DNA of 64,000 bases from Odoribacter sp. (GCA_020024465.1 JAHHTT010000003.1:26866-90865), one strand, 5' to 3'; shown: positions 18,026-26,646, counted from the first letter of the stretch. Numbers and translations: made by a program. Notes: a model not told the origin generated them from the sequence alone.

Positions 18026-18322
18026 CTATGAGTTGCATTTAAGCATACAACGCATTACATTAGTCACTCTATCATCAACCAAACGATAAAAAGCGTTTCT
18101 TCCCTCTCGACGTATCAATAAAATGCCTTTAGCATACATATCAGTCAAATGATGAGAAATCAAGGCCTGACTACATTCTGTTTGCTCACAAATATCAGAC
18201 ACACTCAATTCTTCATTCCTTGACAGCAAACAAATAATCGCCAAACGATTAGGATGAGCAACTGCTTTTAAACTATAGGCAATTTGCTCTAATTCTTCCC
18301 TTGTAAAACATTTCTTCTCCAT
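18026..18322 (-). CDS. ArsR-family transcriptional regulator
   Basis: A 98-residue winged-helix repressor. LKAVAHPNRLAIICLL is the family N-terminal helix, and CSQALISHHLTDMYAKGIL the recognition helix and wing start. It has six cysteines (5, 31, 45, 50, 92, 96). The metal motif ELCVCDL is replaced by ELSVSDIC, so arsenic or cadmium sensing is unlikely, while Cys45/Cys50 or Cys92/Cys96 could form sulfur bridges like the thiol switches of SqrR/BigR. The downstream sulfur-transfer fusion makes a reactive-sulfur sensor the best guess. Its own promoter overlaps a 24-bp palindrome, suggesting autorepression. Confidence 0.9.
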   Translation of the reverse strand: MEKKCFTREELEQIAYSLKAVAHPNRLAIICLLSRNEELSVSDICEQTECSQALISHHLTDMYAKGILLIRREGRNAFYRLVDDRVTNVMRCMLKCNS

Positions 18323-18342
18323 ATTCTCTTATTTTAAGATTA

Positions 18343-18369
18343 CAAATATATAAATATATATTTATATAT
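18343..18369 (-). promoter_or_regulatory. arsR promoter with overlapping 24-bp palindromic operator
   Basis: Minus-strand TATATTTG (18343-18350) matches TAnnTTTG. A perfect 24-bp A/T-only palindrome spans 18346-18369 and covers most of the -7 element and the bases just upstream. ArsR-family repressors bind AT-rich inverted repeats of this kind, so it is a good candidate operator. A half-site-like ATTTATATA also occurs at about 17976-17984, upstream of the fusion gene. Confidence 0.65.
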
Positions 18370-18382
18370 CAAAGCAAACAAC

Positions 18383-18424
18383 AACATAAAAGATACCTTT
18401 TATTTTAAAGGTATCTTTTATGTT
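18383..18424 (-). terminator. Terminator of the rpmB operon
   Basis: Perfect 18-bp stem (18383-18400 with 18407-18424) and a 6-base loop, 13 bases after the DUF4295 stop. It separates the ribosomal transcript from the arsR promoter. Confidence 0.85.
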
Positions 18425-18437
18425 CATAAAGAAATAC

Positions 18438-18590
18438 TTATTTCTTCAAGGTTTCTTTTACCTGATCAGTAGTGACCATTTGTTCTTTGAAAGTATAAGC
18501 ACCAGTCTTTGGAGACTTTACCATTTTGATTACTTTCGCATAACCTCTACCGTCACCGGTTTTCAGGGTTGCAACTACTTTCTTTGCCAT
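18438..18590 (-). CDS. DUF4295 family protein
   Basis: A 50-residue basic protein beginning MAKKVVATLKTGDGRGYAKV and ending KETLKK. This Bacteroidetes-specific family of unknown function is regularly encoded directly after rpmG, as here (7 bases). The position suggests a ribosome-associated role, but none is shown. Confidence 0.9.
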   Translation of the reverse strand: MAKKVVATLKTGDGRGYAKVIKMVKSPKTGAYTFKEQMVTTDQVKETLKK

Positions 18591-18597
18591 AGTTCAA

Positions 18598-18786
18598 TTA
18601 TTTAATTTCGCGGTGTAACGTTACTCTTTTCAGATACGGATTATACTTTTTCAGTTCCAATCTTTCAGGAGTATTTTTTCTGTTCTTGGTAGTAATGTAC
18701 CGTGACATTCCTGGTACGCCGGATTCTTTTTGTTCTGTACATTCAAGAATCACCTGCACTCTGTTTCCTTTACTTTTCTTTGCCAT
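18598..18786 (-). CDS. rpmG: 50S ribosomal protein L33
   Basis: A 62-residue L33 with the typical start MAKKSKGNRVQVILEC and the YITTKNRKNTPERLELKKY core. It has only one cysteine (Cys15), so it is the zinc-free type. Second gene of the rpmB operon, 11 bases after rpmB. Confidence 0.97.
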   Translation of the reverse strand: MAKKSKGNRVQVILECTEQKESGVPGMSRYITTKNRKNTPERLELKKYNPYLKRVTLHREIK

Positions 18787-18797
18787 CGTCAGTGATT

Positions 18798-19040
18798 TTA
18801 AATAGTTTTAATTAATCCAGCTTCTGTAGCTTGCTTCAGACAAGCACTCAGACCTTTTTTATTAATCAAACGAAGACCATCGGCTGAAACATTCAGGCGA
18901 ATCCATCTGTCTTCTTCTGGCCAATAGAAATTTCTTTTGAACAGGTTGATTGAAAATGTTCTCTTAACTCTTCTTTTAGAGTGAGAAACATGGTTACCAC
19001 CCATTGCTCTTTTTCCGGTTATTTGACAAACTCTTGACAT
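18798..19040 (-). CDS. rpmB: 50S ribosomal protein L28
   Basis: An 80-residue L28 recognised by CQITGKRAMGGNHVSHSKRR and the C-terminal ADGLRLINKKGL segment. First gene of the rpmB-rpmG-DUF4295 unit, with its own promoter about 40 bases upstream. Confidence 0.97.
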   Translation of the reverse strand: MSRVCQITGKRAMGGNHVSHSKRRVKRTFSINLFKRNFYWPEEDRWIRLNVSADGLRLINKKGLSACLKQATEAGLIKTI

Positions 19041-19078
19041 CTCTCAGTATTTTTTATAAACGCTTTCCAAACAGAGTG

Positions 19079-19109
19079 CAAAGTAAATACTTTTTTTTTA
19101 TATAAACAA
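19079..19109 (-). promoter_or_regulatory. rpmB promoter
   Basis: Minus-strand TTACTTTG (19079-19086; one mismatch to TAnnTTTG) with a TTG (19107-19109 in plus coordinates) 20 bases upstream. Confidence 0.55.
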
Positions 19110-19303
19110 GTATGTCAAGAAAAAAATCATATTCTTTATTCAAAAAGAGTCTTCTCATTTCCTCAAAAAGTACAGAACAAATATATTCAAAATAATATCA
19201 GAAACATTAGTATTCACTAAAAATCGTAAAGAGATTTTTGAAATTATTGCAAATTAAAATATTATAGAGATTTTTTAGAGTTTAGTTTATGACAATAGTT
19301 GCC

Positions 19304-19477
19304 CTAACGAGTGTCTTTTTCATCAAGGTAAATATGTAACAAGATACATTCATCATTGGTCTCCTTCATAATACCTATAATCTCACGGATTCCGATCACA
19401 TCAAAGAAACCGAAAAAACTCTTTGACAAAAGATATCTTGCCTGTATTTTATAATCAAAGGATAATTGTTTGCTCAT
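19304..19477 (-). pseudogene. Short transposase-like remnant (ISAon1 N-terminal type)
   Basis: A 57-codon frame starting MSKQLSFDYKIQARYLL and containing FFGFFDVIGIREI and ILLHIYLDEKD. The last segment resembles the start of the 'ISAon1 family transposase N-terminal region' proteins of Bacteroides, which are usually more than 100 residues, so this would be a truncated remnant. No partner transposase or terminal inverted repeats are nearby. A TACTTTTG element at 19482-19489 lies just before the ATG. Similarity is from memory; a free-standing small protein is the alternative. Confidence 0.45.
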
Positions 19478-19562
19478 AATACAAAAGTATCATCTTTACA
19501 GCATTGGTTAATTATGAAAACCTTGAAATCTCATCTAAATAGATTTATTAATCCATAGACTT

Positions 19563-19593
19563 TTGTAACTAAGCCGTTTTTATACTAATTTTG
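19563..19593 (+). promoter_or_regulatory. Dabb gene promoter
   Basis: TTG at 19563-19565, a 20-base spacer and TAATTTTG at 19586-19593, a full match to the Bacteroidetes pattern. The ATG follows 27 bases later. Confidence 0.7.
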
Positions 19594-19620
19594 CGTATCA
19601 AATAATTAAATTTCATAGCA

Positions 19621-19914
19621 ATGATTAAACACATTGTATTTTTCAAATTCAAATCGTTACCAGAAAAAGAAGGCAATATGTATAAAATTAAGGTGGAATT
19701 AGAAAAATTATCCACCATTATTACGGAATTAAAAGAAATTCATGTTGGCATAAACATTAACTCTACAGAATACTGGGATCTCTGTTTAGAAGCAATTGTT
19801 GAAGACATGGCCGCTTTAAATGCTTATGCGACTCATCCTGCACATCAAACTATTGTCAAAAAAATGATTGCTCCTATCAAGGAAGATCGAGCATGTATTG
19901 ATTACATTTTATAA
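19621..19914 (+). CDS. Dabb-family (stress-responsive A/B barrel) protein
   Basis: A 97-residue protein with the Dabb pattern: MIKHIVFFKFK at the N-terminus, an HVGININ strand, and the C-terminal DLCLEAIVEDMAALNAYATHPAHQ stretch with the conserved HPAH. Such proteins form dimeric ferredoxin-like barrels; most have no assigned function. It has a clean promoter and stands alone between two decayed sequences. Confidence 0.88.
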   Translation: MIKHIVFFKFKSLPEKEGNMYKIKVELEKLSTIITELKEIHVGININSTEYWDLCLEAIVEDMAALNAYATHPAHQTIVKKMIAPIKEDRACIDYIL

Positions 19915-19989
19915 TTCTCCAACAGCGATTCTACAACTGCGTGTGCTTGTCTAACCATGTAAAGAACAAAAAATATACAAAAAAAACAT

Positions 19990-20545
19990 ATCTTTTTCCT
20001 TTATGTTTAAGGGATTTTTTAGATGTTTGCCTCATTGCACTCTATCTTTTAAAAACAAAAATAATTCAAGTTTGGTTCACTTAACAGCAACAGCAGGACT
20101 AATTGTTTTTCCAATCAAGACTGTATCGCTGAAGTATGGAGATTCAAGAAAGCAAGAATTATTTTTTTAAGCGTTTTCCTTATGAACTTTCTAGTAATTG
20201 ATTTTATACACTTAATCATTACCTTTATCAGGTGCTCCATTTTGGAAAGAAGAAGAAATCTTTAACTTTGCTTTGAACTATACCATACATATTTTTAGTC
20301 AGTTTACTAGCTTTTTTAGTTGGCTCATTTTTTTATGCATACATTATTAGTAAAATGCAAATAGCAACCAAAGGCAAATTCTTTTTATTACATTCCATAA
20401 CTTCCACAATTACAACTGAAAGTGCTACTTCTATAAAATAACATTATTAATTACTGTCCATGTGGTTGAAAAAGGATTTTCAGTAAATGTCCTATACTTA
20501 TTATCAATTCAATATTTTCTGAAGTTATCAGATGAGGAATTATTT
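19990..20545 (+). pseudogene. Broken queuosine-precursor (VUT/YhhQ-like) transporter gene
   Basis: Translated fragments in changing frames line up in order with VUT/YhhQ-family transporters. CLIALYLLKTKIIQV lies near 20030-20075, TATAGLIVFPI at 20084-20116, DCIAEVWRFKKARII and LMNFLV from 20119, GAPFWKEEEIFNFAL near 20232, LLAFLVGSFFYAYIISKM and IATKGKFFLL from 20292 to about 20441, and a degraded tail near 20500. At least four frame changes and a missing SYIIN-like segment at about 20117 separate them. Intact members import queuine or preQ precursors, with about six helices and 220-240 residues. Because the damage is spread over the gene, it is decay and not a single sequencing error. Confidence 0.8.
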
Positions 20546-20606
20546 TAATTCGATGATTAAAGCAACAACTTAAGCGTTTTATTTTAATACTTAAGTATAT
20601 AACACT

Positions 20607-21197
20607 TTATATCAATCCATTATGATGTTTTTCCTGTATTAAAATCTCATTAAAACAATGTCGACAAATAGGTTCATAATCATGCATTTCTCCTAACATC
20701 ACTAACTTATCATTTTCCGAAAGTCTGTGAGAATGATTTGCAAGATTTCCACATTTAACACATACGGTATGTACTTTAGTTACATACTCAGCCACTGCCA
20801 TCAAATTAGGCATCGGTCCAAAAGGTTTCCCCAAATAATCCATATCAAGTCCTGCTACTATTACACGAACACCATTATCGGCCAAAGTTTTGCATACTGA
20901 TACAATATTATGATCAAAAAATTGCGTTTCATCAATACCCACCACATCAACATCTCCTACCAATAAAAGAATATTATCGGAATTTTCCACCGGAGTGCAC
21001 CGAATTGCATGAGAATCATGTGAAACCACATATTCTTCAGAATAACGTACATCAATAGCAGGCTTAAAGATTTTCACCTTTTGTTTAGAAAACTGTGCAT
21101 GTTTCAAACGACGGATCAATTCCTCCGTTTTTCCCGAAAACATAGAACCACAAACAACTTCTATCCACCCGTTTCGTTTTGCATTTTCCAAAAACAT
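20607..21197 (-). CDS. tdk: Thymidine kinase
   Basis: Phosphorylates thymidine with ATP for salvage. Type II kinase with P-loop GSMFSGKT, DETQFFD, and the zinc-lasso cysteines CVKC and CRHC near the C-terminus. I choose the ATG at 21197 (MFLENAKRNGW, 196 residues). The longer frame begins with a TTG at 21224 that lies inside the -7 promoter element TACCTTTG and so could not be in the mRNA. Last gene of the long minus-strand run, with its own promoter. Confidence 0.95.
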   Translation of the reverse strand: MFLENAKRNGWIEVVCGSMFSGKTEELIRRLKHAQFSKQKVKIFKPAIDVRYSEEYVVSHDSHAIRCTPVENSDNILLLVGDVDVVGIDETQFFDHNIVSVCKTLADNGVRVIVAGLDMDYLGKPFGPMPNLMAVAEYVTKVHTVCVKCGNLANHSHRLSENDKLVMLGEMHDYEPICRHCFNEILIQEKHHNGLI

Positions 21198-21221
21198 GTT
21201 ACCTGAATTTTTAACTCCTTG

Positions 21222-21229
21222 CAAAGGTA
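21222..21229 (-). promoter_or_regulatory. tdk promoter -7 element
   Basis: Minus-strand TACCTTTG matches TAnnTTTG and lies between the dacB stop and tdk. A start near 21215 would give a leader of about 18 bases. Confidence 0.5.
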
Positions 21230-21233
21230 TAAA

Positions 21234-22607
21234 TTATTCCATCAAATGGGAAAGAAATTTACCAACAGCTCTCTGCAATTGAGCTACAGTACAGGTATAG
21301 TGATTTACTAAAATTGTAAAAGCCAATCGTTCGCCTTTATTATTAGTCAGATACCCGGATAAACTACGCACACCGGACATTGAACCAGTCTTTGCCTGTA
21401 AATTTTTATTCAATTGCGGATATGCATGACAATAGCCTGCCAAGCCGCCATCTACACCGCCCAAAGGAAGAGAATTCAAAAAAGCAGAATGTTCTCTTCT
21501 ACCAATATATACCAATAGATCTGTCAATACGCAAGCTGGCAAAGCATCTAACGAAGACAAACCGCATGCATCATGCAAAGTAATTCCTTGTGTATCTATT
21601 CCAGCCTCAATCAATAAAGCAGACACCTTTTTTTGCCATTCCTTTCCACCAATCAATACTCCCAATGCTTCTGCAAAAAGATTTACGCTAGCTTTATTCG
21701 TATGAAAAACAATCTCCTCCAAACAAGGAGAATCAAAATATACCAACAGAGTACGTGCTGTATCAGTGAGGATATTATTTTCCACACCGATCCCTTTATC
21801 GGTAAGCATATTTTCTAATTCATTGATACAAGCAGTAGCAGGGTCATGTAAAACTCCTTTTATCTTAAAAGATTTACGGTTTGCAGGTAAAGTTCCCCTT
21901 ACACAAAGCACCTTACTATAAGGACCTCCATAAATCCAGGTATTATCCCGATTAACTGTAGCAGCATTTACTTCATTAAGAATTTCAATTCCCGGTAAGG
22001 CAGGATATATGGATACCAATTTAGCTAAAGTACCGACGGCCCCTGTCTGAAAATTAAAAACACATATATTATCCCGATAATTAAAAGGCAAATAAAGGGC
22101 ACCATAATAATTGGAAACATCTTCCCAAGCCCAGGATCTAGGAATATTTGTCCCAAGTACAGCACCCTCTATTAATATTCGCCCATTAATTTGCGTAATA
22201 CCGACACGCTGAATTGCAGCAACCAAATTTTTTACAAATGGACGATGAGGAAAAAAACGAGAATCCAAAGTAGGGTCTCCTGCTGCAGACACAATAATAT
22301 CTCCGGATAATATTCCTTCTTTTATCTCACCTGTATAAAATATATTTGTACGATAACGAAAATTATTTCCCTTTTCCTGTAAAGCAAACCATGTAGGTAA
22401 AATTTTGACAACAGAGGCTGGTGTCAATGCCATTTCTGAATTACAAGACACTATCTCTTTTCCATCACACACCCGCTTCACAGATACACTGACAGCAGCA
22501 TTTCTCATTCCATTCGTATTCAATAACTCCTCTAATACTGACAATTGTCCGTATCCACATAATTCTGTCCACAACAAGAAACCGATCAACAATATCCCTT
22601 TATTCAT
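21234..22607 (-). CDS. dacB: D-alanyl-D-alanine carboxypeptidase/endopeptidase (PBP4, S13 family)
   Basis: A 457-residue periplasmic peptidoglycan hydrolase. A signal peptide ends about residue 20. The three penicillin-binding motifs are SVVK (Ser65-Lys68), SVN in NKASVNLFAEAL, and KTG in AKTGSMSGVRSLSGY. The spacing between the first two is long, as in class C PBP4 enzymes. The start overlaps the xseB stop by 4 bases (ATGA), implying translational coupling. Confidence 0.93.
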   Translation of the reverse strand: MNKGILLIGFLLWTELCGYGQLSVLEELLNTNGMRNAAVSVSVKRVCDGKEIVSCNSEMALTPASVVKILPTWFALQEKGNNFRYRTNIFYTGEIKEGILSGDIIVSAAGDPTLDSRFFPHRPFVKNLVAAIQRVGITQINGRILIEGAVLGTNIPRSWAWEDVSNYYGALYLPFNYRDNICVFNFQTGAVGTLAKLVSIYPALPGIEILNEVNAATVNRDNTWIYGGPYSKVLCVRGTLPANRKSFKIKGVLHDPATACINELENMLTDKGIGVENNILTDTARTLLVYFDSPCLEEIVFHTNKASVNLFAEALGVLIGGKEWQKKVSALLIEAGIDTQGITLHDACGLSSLDALPACVLTDLLVYIGRREHSAFLNSLPLGGVDGGLAGYCHAYPQLNKNLQAKTGSMSGVRSLSGYLTNNKGERLAFTILVNHYTCTVAQLQRAVGKFLSHLME

Positions 22608-22831
22608 TTATCATATTGATTGTCAATTGTTTTCAATATTTTTTCCACTTCTTCTTCTGTATCATACAATTTTGATTTACAAAAAAACATCAATTCTGAA
22701 ACACGCTTTACATTAGCACTCAATTCATCAATATCCAACTGATTATCTTCCAATTTTGCAACAATCTCCTTCATCTCAACCACTGCCTCTTTATATGTTA
22801 GCTTCTTTTCTTTACACATATTCTGTTCCAT
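22604..22831 (-). CDS. xseB: Exodeoxyribonuclease VII small subunit
   Basis: A 75-residue coiled-coil subunit, recognised by LTYKEAVVEMKEIVAKLEDNQLDIDEL. Several copies bind each XseA. Its ATG directly abuts the xseA stop. MCKEKK at residue 5 is an alternative start. Confidence 0.93.
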   Translation of the reverse strand: MEQNMCKEKKLTYKEAVVEMKEIVAKLEDNQLDIDELSANVKRVSELMFFCKSKLYDTEEEVEKILKTIDNQYDK

Positions 22832-24202
22832 TTAATCATTTTTAATTACAACACTCTTTACATATCCTCCAATCAATTGAGTTTCCAAACAATCACCGGA
22901 AGAAAGTTCTGTAATATCTTTTACAACTTTACTATTTAAACGGGTAATAGAATATCCTCTTTTTAGCACATTACGAGGATCCACGTATTTCACCGTATTT
23001 ACTACCAAATCCAAGCGTCGCCTATGCTCTGCCAAAGTTGCCAACGCATATTGTTGCACATTACGTCCCACTACATTCAATTGATTTTTCTGCTTTGTAA
23101 AACCCAAAGTCACCCGATTTTCTAAATGAGTTGATATTTGAGCTAAATTATGAGAATGTTGCGCAATAAAAGCCGCTGAAACATATCCGACTCTTTGCGA
23201 AATCATTTGTAAACCAGTTTTTTTATCAATCAATAAGGAAGATAGCAAGCCTTTAAAATCTGCCACTATTTTCAACAGCCTAGTCTTTTCTTCATGCAAT
23301 AAATCCTGTATCTCATTTACAAAATCTACTTGTAATTCTAAAAGATTCTCCTCCTGTTCATGGAAAACATCAATTAAAAACACGGCAGCTGCCGTAGGGG
23401 TCTTTACCCGCAAATGTGCCACTCGGTCTACTATTGTTTCATCCCGCTCGTGGCCTATTCCAGAAATGACTGGCAAGGGAAACTGAGCTATATTGGCAGC
23501 CATATCATAAGTATCAAAGCTACTTAAATCAGTCTGTGAACCTCCTCCACGAATCAATACCACAACATCAAAAAACGATTCATATTCATAAATTTTATCC
23601 AAAGCTGCAATTACCGACTCTGTCGTTTTATCCCCTTGCATCACAGCAGGAAAAAGATGTACATGAAACCGATAATGGTACGAGTTATTTATTAATTGAT
23701 TCATGAAATCGTCCAATCCGGCAGCAGTTGGCGAAGATATCACAGCAATATTTTTAGGCAATAGCGGAAACGGCAATTCACGGTTCATATTTATAATACC
23801 TTCCTGCTCCAATTGCTTTAGAATTTCCTGCTTTTTATACTCTAAATCACCAATTGTATAAGTAGGATCTATATCACGAACATTCAAAGAATAACCATAC
23901 AATTCATGAAACACCACTTCTACCAGCAACATCACTCTTATACCCTTCCTTAAAGCATGCCCGGTCGTTGTCTCAAAATAAGGCTGTAAAGTATGAAATG
24001 TAAAAGCCCAAATGGTTGCACGAGCTGTAGCAATAATACGATCGTCCTCATCCCTTTTATCTGCCAATTGCAAATAGCAATGTCCGGAACGATTCTGTTG
24101 AATTTCGGTAATTTCAGCAATCACCCATATTGCCTCTGAAAATTCACGCTTCAAAAATCCTTTTATCTGGGTATTCAATTCATATAAAGTCACAGCTTGC
24201 AT
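22832..24202 (-). CDS. xseA: Exodeoxyribonuclease VII large subunit
   Basis: Catalytic subunit that degrades single-stranded DNA. The start is placed at 24202 (MQAVTLYELN, 456 residues), because the family begins at the OB fold and the longer frame from 24328 would run back into ysxC. OB-fold domain about 1-100; catalytic core with PTAAGLDDF, VVLIRGGGSQTDLSSFD, SGIGHERDETI and RVKTPTAAA; coiled coil to about 400; conserved C-terminal DPRNVLKRGYSI. It starts 14 bases after ysxC. Confidence 0.96.
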   Translation of the reverse strand: MQAVTLYELNTQIKGFLKREFSEAIWVIAEITEIQQNRSGHCYLQLADKRDEDDRIIATARATIWAFTFHTLQPYFETTTGHALRKGIRVMLLVEVVFHELYGYSLNVRDIDPTYTIGDLEYKKQEILKQLEQEGIINMNRELPFPLLPKNIAVISSPTAAGLDDFMNQLINNSYHYRFHVHLFPAVMQGDKTTESVIAALDKIYEYESFFDVVVLIRGGGSQTDLSSFDTYDMAANIAQFPLPVISGIGHERDETIVDRVAHLRVKTPTAAAVFLIDVFHEQEENLLELQVDFVNEIQDLLHEEKTRLLKIVADFKGLLSSLLIDKKTGLQMISQRVGYVSAAFIAQHSHNLAQISTHLENRVTLGFTKQKNQLNVVGRNVQQYALATLAEHRRRLDLVVNTVKYVDPRNVLKRGYSITRLNSKVVKDITELSSGDCLETQLIGGYVKSVVIKND

Positions 24203-24216
24203 CCGACCTCTTGTAT

Positions 24217-24825
24217 TTATCGTTCCAATTTCACCATACGATTTAATCCATCTATATAATTCAATAACTCCTCTCGCCCCAAATGTTTTTCTGCCGAAGT
24301 CATAAAAGCAAGCGGTGTAGATTCCCACGTATCCAACATAGTCCGATGATAATTATCTATACAATTCAACCGTTGTGTAGTTGTTAATTTATCTGCCTTT
24401 GTAAAAACCATCACAAAAGGTACTCCGTTTTCCCCCAGCCACTCCATAAACTCAAGGTCTATCTTTTGTGGCTCATGACGACTATCTATCAATACAAACA
24501 GACAAATAAGGTTTTCTCGTTTAAGAATGTAATCACAAATCATCTTTTCAAATTGTCTCCGTAATTCTTCTGAAGTACGGGCATATCCATATCCTGGCAA
24601 GTCAACCATATACCATGAGTCATTTATCAAAAAATGATTGATTAACTGCGTTTTTCCCGGACGGGTAGCTGTCTTTGCCAGTTTTTTATTATTAGTCAGC
24701 ATATTAATCAACGATGATTTACCTACATTCGAACGTCCGATAAAAGCATATTCATGACGATTCGGGGCCGGACATTTAGCCACCGTTGAATTACTCATTA
24801 CAAATTCGGCTTTTACTATATCCAT
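24217..24825 (-). CDS. ysxC: Ribosome biogenesis GTP-binding protein YsxC/EngB
   Basis: A GTPase of about 202 residues needed for late 50S assembly. G1 is GRSNVGKSS, the G2 region has TRPGKTQ, G3 is DLPGYG and G4 TKAD. I prefer the second Met (24825, MDIVKAEFV) over 24831, by analogy with the usual N-terminus; the evidence is weak. Part of the minus-strand run between rmuC and xseA. Confidence 0.95.
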   Translation of the reverse strand: MDIVKAEFVMSNSTVAKCPAPNRHEYAFIGRSNVGKSSLINMLTNNKKLAKTATRPGKTQLINHFLINDSWYMVDLPGYGYARTSEELRRQFEKMICDYILKRENLICLFVLIDSRHEPQKIDLEFMEWLGENGVPFVMVFTKADKLTTTQRLNCIDNYHRTMLDTWESTPLAFMTSAEKHLGREELLNYIDGLNRMVKLER

Positions 24826-24856
24826 AATCATCTATTTTTAAATAATAAATTTATTT

Positions 24857-26152
24857 CTATTCCATTTCATCCATCAGGCTATGGGGAATACCCTTTCCTG
24901 CCTTTTTCGACTTAACACCCAATTCGTGCAACTTTTTTGCTTGGGAAACTATATTGCCACTACCCGTTTTCAAGCGTCCAAGAGCCTGATCATATACAGT
25001 CTGCGTCTTGGAGATACAATCACCGATTGTCTGAAAACTTTCAAAAAAAGCAATACACTTATCATATAACCTTGCGCCACGTTCTGCAATTTCCTGAGCA
25101 TTACGGTTTTGGTATTCGCGTGCCCACAAATCAGCTGTCAGTTTCAAAGATACAATCAAATTAGCAGGACTTAACAATAATACCCGCTTCCGATACGCAT
25201 CGCTCCACAAAGCTGAATCGTGTTGCATTGCTAAAACATAAGATGCTTCATTAGGAACAAACATCATCACAAAATCAAGAGTGTTATCAGCCCAATTATC
25301 ATAACCTTTAGTCGCCAATTCATCTATATGCTTACGGACAGAATGCAAATGCTCTTTCAAAGCCGCTTCCCGTTCCGTGTCGGTCTCTGCATTACAATAA
25401 TTCACATAAGCAGTCAGCGACACTTTCGAATCTATAATCACGCTACGATTATCCGGATACAACACCACTACATCCGGACGCATAGTTTTACCGCTATCAT
25501 TATAAACCATTCGATGGTCATGATCTTTCAATGTCTCTTGAATAAAATATTCACGACCTTTTGTCAAACCGGAATTTTCCAAAATACGTTCTAAAATCAT
25601 CTCTCCCCAATCCCCCTGAACCTTGGAATTTCCTTTCAAGGCACTGGTCAAATTCGCTGCATCAATACGAATTTGGTTATTTAACTGTACCAATTCTGCA
25701 ATTTTCCTCTCCAATAAAATACGTTCAGTAGTCTCTTTATGATAAGTCTCATCTACTTTCTTTTTAAACTCTTCGATATCCTTATTCAAAGGCTGTAATA
25801 TCTTTTCAATATTTTCTCGATTGGTTTCCGTAAAACGACGAGATTTATCTTCTAAAATAGTCCCTGCCACATTACGAAATTGTTCTGTCATTAATTGACA
25901 AATCTCGCCCATCTCCTTCTTTTGTGTGGAGAGTTTTTCTTCTGTTTGATGTAAACACTCTTTCAAACGTTCCGTTTCAGAAGCCAAATATACTTTCTCC
26001 TCCTGCAGTTGCTCTCCTTTAATGCGTAAACGCTGCACATCAGCGTCCATCATAGACAATCGGGTATCAATAGCCTTTTTATCACTTTGTACTAACAGAA
26101 ATACCAACACACCTCCTAACACTATTCCTCCTAAAAAAATGACTATCTCCAT
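24857..26152 (-). CDS. rmuC: DNA recombination protein RmuC
   Basis: A 431-residue protein: N-terminal membrane anchor (about 2-22), long coiled coil to about 150, then the RmuC nuclease-like core with KVQGDWGEMILERIL, PDVVVLYP and IIDSKVSL (PD-(D/E)XK-like). RmuC limits recombination at inverted repeats in E. coli. It ends shortly before ysxC. Confidence 0.94.
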   Translation of the reverse strand: MEIVIFLGGIVLGGVLVFLLVQSDKKAIDTRLSMMDADVQRLRIKGEQLQEEKVYLASETERLKECLHQTEEKLSTQKKEMGEICQLMTEQFRNVAGTILEDKSRRFTETNRENIEKILQPLNKDIEEFKKKVDETYHKETTERILLERKIAELVQLNNQIRIDAANLTSALKGNSKVQGDWGEMILERILENSGLTKGREYFIQETLKDHDHRMVYNDSGKTMRPDVVVLYPDNRSVIIDSKVSLTAYVNYCNAETDTEREAALKEHLHSVRKHIDELATKGYDNWADNTLDFVMMFVPNEASYVLAMQHDSALWSDAYRKRVLLLSPANLIVSLKLTADLWAREYQNRNAQEIAERGARLYDKCIAFFESFQTIGDCISKTQTVYDQALGRLKTGSGNIVSQAKKLHELGVKSKKAGKGIPHSLMDEME

Positions 26153-26174
26153 TATACATCGATATTTCCCTCTA

Positions 26175-26645
26175 TTAATATTCTATCTTCTCCACTGAGG
26201 AATTCCATATGCGAAACTCCTCACCGGCATTTTTTTCATCCACTTTCAAAAAAGGGATAGAACGATCTGTCTCTGGCATTGCAATTTCTTTATAAATAAA
26301 CGAATCATCAAATCCTGCTCCAGCAGCATCTTCTTTCGTAGAAGCATAATATACTTTTGATGGACGAGCCCAATATATAGCCCCAAAACACATGGGACAA
26401 GGCTCACAACTGGCATATATCTCACATCCCTCCAACTGGTATGTGTTCAATTTACGACATGCTTCCCGAATTGCATTCACTTCTGCATGAGCTGTCGGAT
26501 CATTGTTCGGAGTTACAGAATTTCCACATGCAGCAATCACTTCACCTTCTTTCACAATAACAGCACCAAATGGACCGCCAATCCCGTTCTTCACATTCTC
26601 TTCAGCTAAACGAATAGCCTCCTCCATAAACTTCTTCTCATACAT
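26175..26645 (-). CDS. guaD: Guanine deaminase-type nucleoside deaminase
   Basis: A 156-residue CDA-fold deaminase. Zinc ligands are His and the proton-shuttle Glu in TAHAEVNAI, and the two cysteines of PCPMC. Length and GGPFGAVIVKEG match B. subtilis-type guanine deaminase (guanine to xanthine). tRNA-adenosine deaminases share the motifs, so substrate confidence is moderate. Confidence 0.8.
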   Translation of the reverse strand: MYEKKFMEEAIRLAEENVKNGIGGPFGAVIVKEGEVIAACGNSVTPNNDPTAHAEVNAIREACRKLNTYQLEGCEIYASCEPCPMCFGAIYWARPSKVYYASTKEDAAGAGFDDSFIYKEIAMPETDRSIPFLKVDEKNAGEEFRIWNSSVEKIEY

Positions 26646-26646
26646 A

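Noticed and set aside
24203..24328. N-terminal extension of xseA overlapping ysxC
   Set aside because: The extension is the ysxC 3' end in another frame; the OB fold begins at the ATG at 24202.
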